From contig JARFIW010001178.1 of NCBI GenBank assembly GCA_036346225.1, positions 3,228,917-3,292,916 on the forward strand: a DNA stretch of 64,000 nt, in the 5' to 3' direction. Both the position numbers and the translations under genes were made by a program. How positions within the stretch are numbered: position 1 is the first letter of the stretch; every line of letters starts with the position of its first letter. The notes beneath the pieces were generated by a model. That model ran no database searches. It was not told the DNA's origin and saw only the letters and a list, made by a program, of their open reading frames with translations. Shown here one piece after another: positions 59,901 through 64,000 of this stretch. The stretch is from Platerodrilus igneus. Taxonomy: Eukaryota; Arthropoda; Insecta; Coleoptera; Lycidae.

Positions 59901-59903
59901 TAA
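20654..59903 (+). CDS. Ars2: Ars2/Serrate RNA effector (SRRT), 3' five exons
   Basis: Exons 20654-20950, 21001-21217, 21265-21430, 30406-30516 and 59819-59903 join with consistent phases (0, 1, 2, 2) and GT-AG introns to encode the C-terminal ~290 residues. Diagnostic Ars2 segments are [72 protein letters not shown] and the C-terminal RDLDAP. In animals Ars2 is a nuclear protein that binds the cap-binding complex and links capped RNAs to processing or decay, including small-RNA pathways. The N-terminal exons are not in view. A small exon hidden in the long introns cannot be excluded, although none is needed for frame. Confidence 0.93.
21001..21217 (+). CDS. Ars2: Ars2 exon leading into the zinc finger
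   Basis: Follows a 50-bp intron (acceptor CACTTTTTAG). It encodes [15 protein letters not shown], a helical linker, then [20 protein letters not shown] and SGKKFK. It ends in phase 1 at AAAG^GTGAGT. The first zinc-finger cysteine is here and the histidines are in the next exon. Confidence 0.95.
21265..21430 (+). CDS. Ars2: Ars2 exon: zinc-finger helix and linker
   Basis: Follows a 47-bp intron (acceptor GTTTTAG). It encodes [20 protein letters not shown] (the histidine half of the finger), a charged helix and [17 protein letters not shown]. The exon ends in phase 2 at ACAGG^GTTTGT. The finger region is known to contact RNA in mammalian ARS2. Confidence 0.95.
21803..23097 (+). repeat. Left terminal inverted repeat with tandem units
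   Basis: Unit starts (phrase aaatggaacac or variant) fall at 21972, 22284, 22606 and 22927, so periods are 312, 322 and 321 bp. Each unit contains 'taccgtttt(c)gagatatttagc' and 'ccattcaacac(c/a)atacgaggtg'. The inner end matches 24317 onward in reverse complement, through 'gacattaagtggttctactacgataata'. Confidence 0.92.
23153..24206 (-). pseudogene. DUF4817-type Tc1/mariner transposase, frameshifted
   Basis: From a minus-strand start at about 24206 the frame reads [20 protein letters not shown] and [15 protein letters not shown], a DUF4817-like helix-turn-helix N-terminus. Next are [17 protein letters not shown] and [16 protein letters not shown] (first catalytic Asp, about 23740), then [11 protein letters not shown] (second Asp, about 23470), then [20 protein letters not shown] (third position; here D, N and P in the NPLDFF context) and the C-terminal helices to 23153. 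At least three frameshifts (about 24080, 23670 and 23420) interrupt it. It fits the IS630-Tc1-mariner fold by motif order and TA target site. Confidence 0.87.
24317..25272 (-). repeat. Right terminal inverted repeat with tandem units
   Basis: Reverse complement of the left arm but with one unit fewer. Unit junctions lie near 24483, 24783 and 25103 (spacings about 300 and 320 bp). Confidence 0.92.
25280..26110. other. Unassigned intron sequence
   Basis: No coding or repeat feature recognised between the TIR transposon and the Penelope-like remnant. Confidence 0.5.
26125..27024 (+). pseudogene. Penelope-like element remnant: RT end and GIY-YIG domain
   Basis: The plus strand starts in the last RT block, [20 protein letters not shown] and LDILV (compare INKSIPFLDTLV in the element at 17.7 kb). 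After several stops it gives the GIY-YIG nuclease: [20 protein letters not shown] and [16 protein letters not shown], then [14 protein letters not shown] and [14 protein letters not shown], ending at 27022-27024. It is a different family from 16466-19640, to judge by low similarity and opposite strand. The 5' part is missing. Confidence 0.83.
27030..27730. other. Unassigned intron sequence
   Basis: No gene recognised. It probably includes the 3' UTR of the Penelope-like remnant. Confidence 0.45.
27735..29590 (+). pseudogene. Decayed DDE_3 (IS630/Tc1-like) transposase
   Basis: Scattered plus-strand blocks occur in the right order: a helical N-terminus [20 protein letters not shown] (about 27747); [20 protein letters not shown] and [14 protein letters not shown] (28361-28549); [20 protein letters not shown] (first catalytic Asp, 28918-28980); [10 protein letters not shown] and HHNVQINKP (about 29130-29210, YHNVQ-type block where the second Asp block decays); and [19 protein letters not shown] (29380-29440, carrying the third acidic residue in IELIW). 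The YLDET...KCW and IELIW blocks identify a family common in insects. Frameshifts are numerous and a non-matching block lies at about 27840-28340. Confidence 0.75.
29600..30405. other. Unassigned intron sequence before an Ars2 exon
   Basis: No element recognised. It ends at acceptor TTTAG 30401-30405. Confidence 0.5.
30406..30516 (+). CDS. Ars2: Ars2 exon: Gly/Arg/Tyr-rich tail
   Basis: The 111-bp exon has acceptor ATCATTTTAG and donor GCAAG^GTATTT, and both phases (2 in, 2 out) fit its neighbours. It encodes [20 protein letters not shown] and [16 protein letters not shown], a low-complexity tail as seen at this place in other Ars2 proteins. It was found by frame and composition, not strong sequence identity. 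Confidence 0.88.
30517..33150. other. Unassigned start of the 29-kb Ars2 intron
   Basis: AT-rich. Two GC-richer blocks (about 31330-31620 and 32640-32890) look like old repeat insertions but match nothing I recognise. Confidence 0.45.
33157..33455 (+). repeat. Tandem repeat with poly-G tracts (129-133 bp unit)
   Basis: Copies start at 33157, 33290 and 33419 with 'tatgtatcgcacattaattttggacc'. The first two also share 'aaaattaattccggggggg', 'tatccgtggtcagattttg' and 'catatttcgactc'. The third diverges after about 33455 into a GC-rich palindromic stretch, and a weak fourth echo ('gatgtatcacacattgatg') lies near 33550. Confidence 0.9.
33560..33650 (+). repeat. GGAC-rich end block with a hairpin
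   Basis: After the tandem repeat comes 'ggacggacggacagacggacg', then the near-palindrome AACGAACGAAGTTCGTT at 33627-33643. This looks like the end of the same repeat family. Confidence 0.55.
34433..34708 (+). repeat. tRNA-derived SINE, copy A
   Basis: A tRNA-like head (GGCGTTGCCATGGATCAATG) with B box GGTTCGAATCC at 34487-34497, then a body ending GGGTGGAGCATTGGAAA. The body is shared with 11326-11537 in opposite orientation. The head lacks a clean cloverleaf, so it is not a tRNA gene. Pol III transcription from the internal box is expected for the family. Confidence 0.83.
34940..36350 (-). pseudogene. LINE endonuclease-RT remnant
   Basis: Minus-strand blocks in order: [13 protein letters not shown] (about 36090), the pre-RT linker, then a 123-aa open frame (35372-35001) with [20 protein letters not shown] (RT motif RQGCPLSPxLFNxxI) and [20 protein letters not shown], where the catalytic F/YADD has become IPDD. 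Stops interrupt the rest. The type is the RT with RQGC...LFN motif, distinct from the GVPQGS type at 9.4 and 55.6 kb. A fragment of a similar element is at 44940-45474. Confidence 0.75.
36600..37480 (-). pseudogene. BEL/Pao copy 3 integrase remnant
   Basis: Blocks in minus sense: [20 protein letters not shown] and NYAGAFF (first catalytic region, Asp replaced by Asn in [10 protein letters not shown]), [24 protein letters not shown] (second Asp, about 37150), [10 protein letters not shown] (about 36880), then [20 protein letters not shown] and [10 protein letters not shown] (36825-36607). The order matches Pao integrases; the frames are broken. Confidence 0.8.
37490..38760. other. Unassigned insert within BEL/Pao copy 3
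   Basis: It contains TATAAA near 37520, AATAAA near 37600 and a GC-richer block at about 37630-37700, an LTR-like layout, followed by a 74-codon plus frame at 37960-38184 ([20 protein letters not shown]) that I cannot assign. A partial LTR retrotransposon is possible. Confidence 0.3.
38870..39330 (-). pseudogene. BEL/Pao copy 3 RNase H-like region
   Basis: The minus-strand open frame gives [40 protein letters not shown] and [11 protein letters not shown], matching VCAKSKVAP...LPRLELCGA in copies 1 and 2. Further frames give NIFYW and [12 protein letters not shown] blocks, as expected downstream in Pao. Heavily frameshifted. Confidence 0.75.
39800..41770 (-). pseudogene. LINE (Jockey/CR1-like) EN-RT remnant
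   Basis: Read on the minus strand: endonuclease end [20 protein letters not shown] (41702-41457), linker [20 protein letters not shown] (41243-41025), [22 protein letters not shown] (first catalytic Asp, 40634-40431), and after frameshifts the TGVSRD...[10 protein letters not shown] block (GVPQGS region, about 40390) and a decayed YADD block (about 40290). From 40250 to 39850 the thumb and C-terminal region are just recognisable. Dead copy; limits approximate. Confidence 0.8.
41880..42160 (-). other. Possible upstream coding remnant of the LINE
   Basis: Minus-strand frames give [20 protein letters not shown] and [18 protein letters not shown] near 42000-41890, protein-like but unassigned. 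Directly upstream of the LINE endonuclease, it may be ORF1 or the start of ORF2. Confidence 0.3.
42170..44430. other. Unassigned intron sequence
   Basis: Includes two overlapping plus frames of 83-84 codons at 42867-43161 without recognisable motifs; I take them as chance. A possible N-terminal part of the DDE_3 remnant lies near 44190-44330. Confidence 0.45.
44440..44825 (+). pseudogene. DDE_3 transposase C-terminal remnant, second copy
   Basis: The plus strand gives [20 protein letters not shown] and HC (44485-44555), matching the VLRLPPYHCELNPIE block of insect DDE_3 transposases, then the C-terminal helices in shifted frames and the acidic end [15 protein letters not shown] with stop near 44823. 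The family is the same type as 27735-29590. The catalytic blocks further upstream are lost. Confidence 0.65.
44940..45474 (+). pseudogene. LINE fragment, linker between endonuclease and RT
   Basis: The plus strand starts with [11 protein letters not shown] (about 44990), the post-endonuclease motif, and continues in the 101-aa frame 45169-45474: [38 protein letters not shown] and [15 protein letters not shown], the KxxKAPGxD entry to the RT domain. It stops there, so the RT itself is absent. The same broad LINE type as 34940-36350, by the PW(A/V)TK motif. Confidence 0.8.
45710..45739 (+). ncRNA. Hammerhead-ribozyme-like core
   Basis: CTGATGA (45710-45716), then a perfect 6-bp stem GATTTA/TAAATC (45718-45723 with 45730-45735) closed by an A6 loop, then GAAA (45736-45739). 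This is the CUGAUGA-stem II-GAAA core of hammerhead ribozymes, also seen in Penelope-like elements and other retroelements. What follows (GCTTGGCG) could form only a 2-bp stem III and lacks a clear UH cleavage site. Self-cleavage is therefore unproven. Confidence 0.45.
45750..46530. other. Unassigned intron sequence, GC-richer toward the end
   Basis: No gene found. 46100-46530 is richer in GC than its surroundings and leads directly into the minisatellite; it may be one repeat unit with it. Confidence 0.45.
46542..46805 (+). repeat. Minisatellite of GGCTATGGGCACG motifs
   Basis: Eight copies of a 13-bp motif (G-G-C-T-A-T-G-G-G-C-A-C-G or close) begin at 46542, 46584, 46619, 46647, 46682, 46717, 46752 and 46793. 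Spacings are 42, 35, 28, 35, 35, 35 and 41 bp, nearly all multiples of 7. Spacer sequences are partly shared ('acatctatgaatttggaacacc' and 'atgtctatggatttgaaacacc'). Confidence 0.9.
46810..49320. other. Unassigned intron sequence
   Basis: No coding or repeat feature recognised apart from a G10 run at about 48659. Confidence 0.5.
49330..49587 (-). repeat. 3' LTR of BEL/Pao copy 2
   Basis: In minus sense the polypurine tract GGGGGGCGGCATA is followed by TGTTACGTCC, the usual BEL LTR start. Inside is a TATA box (TATAAGGCGC, + strand around 49510). The proposed end TGTTAGGC (plus, 49330) gives TG...CA termini and 258 bp. There is no second LTR to confirm the left edge. Confidence 0.65.
49986..51200 (-). 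pseudogene. BEL/Pao copy 2 integrase
   Basis: The 51030-50641 frame has [20 protein letters not shown], the HxxxH...CxxC zinc-binding region ([19 protein letters not shown]) and VGTDF with the first Asp. After one break, 50615-49986 continues with [36 protein letters not shown] (second Asp), then [17 protein letters not shown], where the usual WEA glutamate is replaced by K, and [26 protein letters not shown] and [16 protein letters not shown]. Domain order and length fit Pao integrases. Confidence 0.9.
51512..51916 (-). pseudogene. BEL/Pao copy 2 RNase H-like region
   Basis: The 134-aa frame has [40 protein letters not shown] and [20 protein letters not shown], all standard Pao blocks (the first usually reads HGFCDAS; here FANAS, so an Asp is lost). 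Downstream, in other frames to about 51230, [13 protein letters not shown] is recognisable. Confidence 0.85.
52112..53038 (-). pseudogene. BEL/Pao copy 2 reverse transcriptase
   Basis: The 308-aa open frame starts in the linker ([19 protein letters not shown]) and holds [60 protein letters not shown] (first catalytic region), [20 protein letters not shown] and [13 protein letters not shown] (YTDD catalytic pair). The frame ends at 52112 with [10 protein letters not shown], near the next conserved block (LGIxW, here LGIC-stop). It overlaps the preceding protease frame by 124 bp, so a frameshift lies in that overlap. Confidence 0.92.
52915..53928 (-). pseudogene. BEL/Pao copy 2 zinc knuckles and aspartic protease
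   Basis: The 337-aa frame begins [20 protein letters not shown], giving [14 protein letters not shown] and [13 protein letters not shown] knuckles. After a variable stretch comes [20 protein letters not shown], the intact D-S-G retropepsin site, then [15 protein letters not shown] and FVWILSG. The tail [10 protein letters not shown]...CVQHFEKT is the linker that leads into the RT. Confidence 0.9.
53977..54655 (-). pseudogene. BEL/Pao copy 2 gag, 5'-truncated
   Basis: From about 54655 the minus strand reads [20 protein letters not shown] and [20 protein letters not shown], the start of the DUF1759 capsid (LPxIxLPxFxG), with a stop near 54505. The 152-aa frame 54435-53977 then gives the rest, including [20 protein letters not shown] and FLIQKCHAL. 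Upstream gag is replaced by LINE sequence. Confidence 0.85.
54754..55395 (-). pseudogene. LINE ORF2 C-terminal domain
   Basis: [40 protein letters not shown], then a stop (TAA, 55153-55155) in the [13 protein letters not shown] block, then in the same frame [20 protein letters not shown] and [20 protein letters not shown]. This is the standard C-terminus of CR1/Jockey elements. Confidence 0.9.
55388..56632 (-). pseudogene. LINE reverse transcriptase
   Basis: A 414-aa uninterrupted frame: [40 protein letters not shown] (the KSSPDG entry), [60 protein letters not shown] (first catalytic Asp), [20 protein letters not shown] and [14 protein letters not shown] (FADD pair). It ends at 55388 through a 1-nt shift; the next frame (55395) continues [20 protein letters not shown]. 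The RT alone looks enzymatically complete; the element lacks an intact endonuclease. Confidence 0.93.
56697..58170. other. Unassigned 1.5-kb insert inside the LINE
   Basis: It splits the LINE frame between ...KLWFNGEIV and [12 protein letters not shown].... It starts TGTTGTTTTTT and ends ...TGCTACA on the + strand, so TG...CA ends fit an LTR, but I see no target duplication. At 57879-57950 several short inverted repeats follow each other (CCCCTGTAATAGGGG, GTACCCGCAGGTAC, TGTGGCTTATTAGCCACG). Confidence 0.45.
58170..58890 (-). pseudogene. LINE endonuclease domain (partial)
   Basis: The 154-aa frame 58844-58380 contains [38 protein letters not shown] (the GDxN motif of AP-endonucleases) and [19 protein letters not shown]. 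The N-terminal catalytic part is missing. Downstream frames to 58170 read KLWFNGEIV, where the sequence is interrupted. Confidence 0.85.
58890..59818. other. Unassigned intron end before the last Ars2 exon
   Basis: No BEL/Pao gag or LTR resumes here. It ends in the pyrimidine-rich acceptor TTTCTTATAG. Confidence 0.5.
59819..59903 (+). CDS. Ars2: Ars2 terminal exon
   Basis: Acceptor TTTCTTATAG at 59809-59818. It encodes a six-glycine run, then [20 protein letters not shown] and I, and stop TAA at 59901-59903. The YRDLDAP...acidic end is the conserved C-terminus that binds the cap-binding complex in other animals. It lies 29.3 kb after the preceding exon. Confidence 0.93.
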
Positions 59904-60140
59904 ATGCTGTATATTTGAAGTTTAAGTTACCCAGCCAACTTAGTTCATTTAGTTTGTAATTTAAAATATTGTTTTGTATTTTATGAGAATAAGCTACTAT
60001 ACTCGTAAGTGTCAAAGTGTATTGTGTATTTTTGAGCAGATGTGTTTGTAGGACAACCATCTAATACTGGTTATATGATAAAATATGTTATAGGTTTATA
60101 GATTTGTAATATTAAAAACCAGATTTTCTCTACTGCACTT
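59904..60140 (+). other. Ars2 3' UTR (end approximate)
   Basis: AT-rich sequence after the stop. ATTAAA at 60111-60116 is a plausible variant poly(A) signal; no AATAAA is seen nearby. The true cleavage site is unknown. Confidence 0.5.
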
Positions 60141-61650
60141 TTTGTATTTAAAATACATTGATTGTAAAATGTTATAAAGGTTTGTATGACATAATGGAAT
60201 GATAATTTTTGTTTAACTTTTTTATTTAGCATCTATAGTTATTAGTTTTCACAAATTGGATGTTATGACAAAATGATTTTACTTTAAAATAACATTCTTT
60301 TAATATTACTTAGCATAGTTTTTTTAAAGAAGTAAAGTTGTATTATAAATGTTAATTAAATTTTGTGTCCGAGTACTTTGTAATGCGTTTATTTTCGTAA
60401 CACTATTACCAAATGTGCCAAACGAGCGCTTCATTATAGAAAGATATAATTGAACTACAAACAGTGAATGATGCTAAATAATGTGTTAAAAATACTGCAG
60501 AAGCTCAGACCTATGTTAGCGATCTAGAATATTGATTAATACTACGCGTTTGGAGTTTCGCAAACTTTCATAAGGGGCATGGTATCAACAAAGCAGGATG
60601 TTTAGTGTCTAGAAAAATATTGCTTGCAAGAAAAATTGACTTGTGTGCAAGCAAATTCGTTTCAAGCTAAATTAGTATCTTATTTAGCACAGTAATTGAA
60701 GGCCAATGAGAAAATTAATATTGCAATTTTGTCTATTATAACATCTTGCAATAGAACAGCAATCATTCTTACCCAGAACCAGTTTGGTACTATTTTCTGT
60801 TTTATAACAACTCGCAATCGTGGTGCTTAGTCCTAATACATTTTGCTTGTATATACAGCGTGCATCTACGTTAATTGAATTAAAGGTGCATAATGTAAAC
60901 AAAATGCAACAGGTAGGAAGTAAAAACTTTTTATCACTTACAACTTTCTTAATTAATGTCACAATGATGGCTAATATAATTATAATTCGAGCACATTACA
61001 TAAAAATATGATTTAATAAGCAAGTTTGATCTGGCTGTTGGTACATAGAATAAGCAGGTTTGTCTTGATCTAGCCCGAGGTACAAGACATTTAATAAAGG
61101 AGACTAACTCGGAGAAGAATCAATAATGTCAAGGGCTGTCTTAGTGCATCGGAGTGTCCTGGAGTGTTCACGAGGTCACTTTAATATTAACATATGTGTG
61201 AGGGTTTGTTTCTACGCAATTAAATTTTATGACGTATTATGGATCCTGTCTATTTAAATAATGTACAATGTTTTCGGCAATGTTTGGGAATATTTTCAAT
61301 TCCACGTTCGTAAATGAAATTTGTTGATGTTTGGTATTGTAAAGTTCCACTTTTTAATTGCTGGTTATGGAAGAATGTACTATGTATTTTCCCATGGATT
61401 TCATTATTATATTTTAACAATATAATGCAACAGTACCATTATAAACTGTAAACTACTGGAGCTTCTATAAAATTGTTGATATATGTTTTTACTACGGTTC
61501 CTAAACTAGCTAAAATTGAAAAATATTTCCCTGTATGCCCATGTATGCATAATTATTGCACGAGTGTTACCAAAATCCATAGTTGCATGGGCAGTGTGAT
61601 ATCATTTGTTGAAACCATATATTGCTTACCTCCGTATCCATAAAGATGAC
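60140..61650. other. Downstream flank without recognisable genes
   Basis: AT-rich; short frames only. Nothing matched. Confidence 0.5.
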
Positions 61651-61656
61651 CCACAA

Positions 61657-62158
61657 TTACTTATTTAGCATGAACTGATAACTTTCACCATTAATTGTAG
61701 GTGCCTGACCATATTCATAAAAAAAATAATGAAGGTTTATATCTCCAACCTCTAATTGCACTAAACAGTGAGATGATGTAAGAAATTTGTTGTTCATAAA
61801 TATTTCTTGGATTTTAAATAACCAAAATTTTGCAATTTTGTTTGTTAACAGACTCTTAAACGAAAGTAGGTTCCTCGCTAAAAAATTTTTTAAATAAACT
61901 TCCAACATGATTTTTGGATATCAAATTAACAAATGAGCATCGTGGATTTATTTAAAATTCCCCATGTCTCGGTAAGTCCCACTTGTTGCAAACGATATAG
62001 AATACATTTGTGGATTTTCAGCCAGGTTATCAAGAACTGCCGCAAAATTTTTAACTGAAGGACCCACAGGAGTACATGCTAGTTTCTCTACATTATGAAC
62101 AGACCCTGTAACCAACAACTTATTCACCATCTGTTAGGTGATTATGTAGATCACCACC
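61657..62158 (-). other. Two adjacent unassigned minus ORFs with donor-like sites on the + strand
   Basis: Minus ORFs 62130-61948 (VHNVEKLACTPVGPSVKNFA; ISFATSGTYRDMGNFK) and 61908-61657 (VQLEVGDINLHYFFYEYGQA) look protein-like and are unassigned. On the + strand there are donor-like sites TCG^GTAAGTCC at 61971 and GGG^GTAAGTGT at 62159, and a short frame ATGAGCATCGTGGATTTATT before the first. Which strand, if either, is coding I cannot decide. Confidence 0.3.
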
Positions 62159-62159
62159 A

Positions 62160-62940
62160 TATGATGGGGTAAGTGTACTTCAATTAGTTTCTTTTTTATT
62201 TCTAATGTCCATGTATATTATAACAACCACCATAGTGTTAATTTTATCTTGTCAAGATTTAGTAAAAAGGCCCTTTTGTAGTCTGCTTGAATTTTGGTTT
62301 GAGTTGCAATTTATAAATATTCTTTTAAAAGATTGAGATATATTTCTCATACAGGTTTAAAAAGGAACAACTCAATTTTATTTAATTTGATATATTTAAG
62401 AAATTTCTGATTAGATTTTATTGGGCCATTCACATTACTAATCAGCATTATAATACACCTGATTTTCAAGAAGATGCGAGATGCATCCTTCATTTGGTGT
62501 GAATTTATATTCCACCTCTGACATTTACTTGGATGTGATCTTGTAATTGCAAATGTTAATTTGAATTAGTTAATTATATAAATATTTAATATATAAGTAA
62601 GCTATACCAGTACGTATCTACCTGCCGTCAATTTTAAATTAACTGTCCATATTGTATAAGCCATTATAATTCAGCTCATTAACTGGCTTGTAATTTTATT
62701 TACATCAACTATATTAACAGTGAAATTATCTCGAAACTATAAAATTACTATATGATTGAGGCTCGATTGTATAACATCAGTTTAAACTAGGTTCATAACA
62801 AAACTCGGTTCAATTTATGTGGGATTGTTGTACGGTTGCGGATTAACTGCTGAACCACCTTTGATCTCTAGTTAAACCAAGTTCAGTGCTTTCTAACCTC
62901 ACTTTTAAACGACATTTGTTTTCTTATACTTGGTTTTGTA
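62160..62940. other. Unassigned spacer before the Harbinger gene
   Basis: AT-rich; possibly the 5' terminal part of the Harbinger element, but no terminal repeat can be checked because the right end is outside the window. Confidence 0.4.
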
Positions 62941-62945
62941 AAAAA

Positions 62946-64000
62946 ATGGATATTCCTGAAAATTTAACGCAGGACGACGAGTTTGTAGAGTTATTTGAAA
63001 TGATGCTCAATCCTAGCTTGCCAAAAGTATATAGACTTAGACCTAATAACTTTCAAATATGGATTGATGATCAATTTGTTCAGCACTTTCATTTGTCCAA
63101 GCAAACAGTTAGAATTGTGATAGATACGATCTCTGAAAACATAAGGAATGAAACGGCACTGTATTTTTCTGTCTATTATCTAATATTTTCTTATTATTAT
63201 ATTTGTCTTTCAGAAATCGTGCACTGTTATCAGAAATTATGGTGTTTATAACTGTTTTTTAAATAGTGGTTCATTTTTTACAAATAGTAGGAAATTTGCA
63301 GGATGTTGATAAAAGTACTGTTGGGAGAACAGTGGCAAAAGTTATTGAAAGTATAGCTAAGCGTTTTAAATATTTAATGTTTTCCGAATAATGTAGAGGA
63401 AAAGCAAATAATTCATCATGGTTTTTACACTATAACAAAATTACCAAACTGTGTAGGTACATTAGATTGCACACATATTAAAATATCTCCTGGTGGCGAT
63501 GCTCCAGAAAATTATAGAAACAGAAAAGGCTTTTTTTCATATAAGGTTGAAGCTATTTGCGATGCTAACTTGCAACTGCTTAATATTGTATGTCGTTGGC
63601 CGAGTGCTACACACATTTCAACAATATTTGCAAAATCTAGAATTCCAGCACAATTTGAAAGTGGTGCTTTTGGAGATAGTATTTTAGTGGGGGATAGCGG
63701 GTATGGAATTAAACCTTAATTACACCGCTATTAAATCCAAACTCGCCTGCTGAACAGTTATTTAATGAAGCACAGATTAGAACCAGGCACCCAATTGAAA
63801 GATGTTTTGGAATATGGAAGAGATGCTTTCCAATACTTGCCCTTGGAATACGTCTAATCAAATCCAAGGTAAAAGGTGTTGTTATAGCAACTGCTGCATT
63901 GCAAAATCTTTAAATTATGATGAAGGATCCAGTACCTACTGTGGATGAAGAAACCGAGGTTGCAATTAATTTGGCTAATAATATAAATATACCACCATAT
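62946..64000 (+). pseudogene. PIF/Harbinger transposase (HARBI1-like), cut by the window edge
   Basis: Starts MDIPENLTQDDEFVELFEMM, then RPNNFQIWIDDQFVQHFHLS and KQTVRIVIDTISENIRNETA (HTH-like N-terminus). The frame breaks at about 63150-63300 (a decayed block or intron), resumes with QDVDKSTVGRTVAKVIESIA, then LPNCVGTLDCTHIKISPGGD (first Asp), YRNRKGFFSYKVEAICDANL, DSILVGDSGYGIKP (second Asp) and, after a frameshift at about 63718, RTRHPIERCFGIWKRCFPIL (Glu) and VVIATAALQNL. All three DDE_4 catalytic residues are visible. Harbinger elements usually also encode a Myb-like partner, not seen here. Confidence 0.88.

Overview
The window looks like AT-rich nuclear DNA from an arthropod, most likely an insect (a beetle would fit the mix of elements, but this is not proven). 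It is eukaryotic: spliced exons, long introns and many transposable-element remnants, with no operon-like gene layout. The only host gene I can support is the 3' part of Ars2/Serrate (SRRT) on the + strand. It has five exons at 20654-20950, 21001-21217, 21265-21430, 30406-30516 and 59819-59903. Reading frame and intron phase agree across all four junctions. The first two introns are 50 and 47 bp; the next two are about 9.0 kb and 29.3 kb and are filled with transposons. The 5' exons were not found in 1-20653.

Upstream flank or upstream intron (1-20653): a minus-strand BEL/Pao retrotransposon cut by the left edge (1-~4312), a decayed piggyBac transposase (5110-6367, minus), a LINE carrying a PHD-like ORF1 fragment joined to a reverse transcriptase (9090-10476, plus), a tRNA-derived SINE (11326-11537, minus), a 5'-truncated LINE 3' end (15250-16037, plus), a nearly intact Penelope-like element with pseudo-LTRs (16466-19640, minus), and an internally deleted mariner (19652-20072, minus).

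Third listed intron (21431-30405): a 3.5-kb Tc1/mariner-type transposon whose 1.0-1.3 kb inverted repeats are themselves built of ~320-bp tandem units (21803-25272), a second, different Penelope-like remnant with a GIY-YIG domain (26125-27024), and a decayed DDE_3 transposase (27735-29590).

Fourth listed intron (30517-59818): a G-rich tandem repeat (33157-33455), a second SINE copy (34433-34708), a LINE RT remnant (34940-36350), BEL/Pao integrase and RNase H remnants (36600-39330), another LINE (39800-41770), a DDE_3 remnant and LINE fragment (44440-45474), a hammerhead-ribozyme-like core (45710-45739), a minisatellite whose spacing falls close to multiples of 7 (46542-46805), and a second, well-preserved BEL/Pao element (49330-54655) broken by a LINE (54655-58890) that itself carries a 1.5-kb unassigned insert. 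The larger retroelements here are almost all antisense to Ars2.

Downstream flank (59904-64000): the Ars2 3' UTR, a stretch with two unassigned minus-strand ORFs and donor-like sites (61657-62158), and a PIF/Harbinger transposase running off the right edge (62946-64000). Most elements carry frameshifts and stops; the best preserved are the Penelope-like element at 16.9-19.3 kb, the LINE RT at 55.4-56.6 kb, and the pol region of the BEL/Pao element at 50-54 kb.
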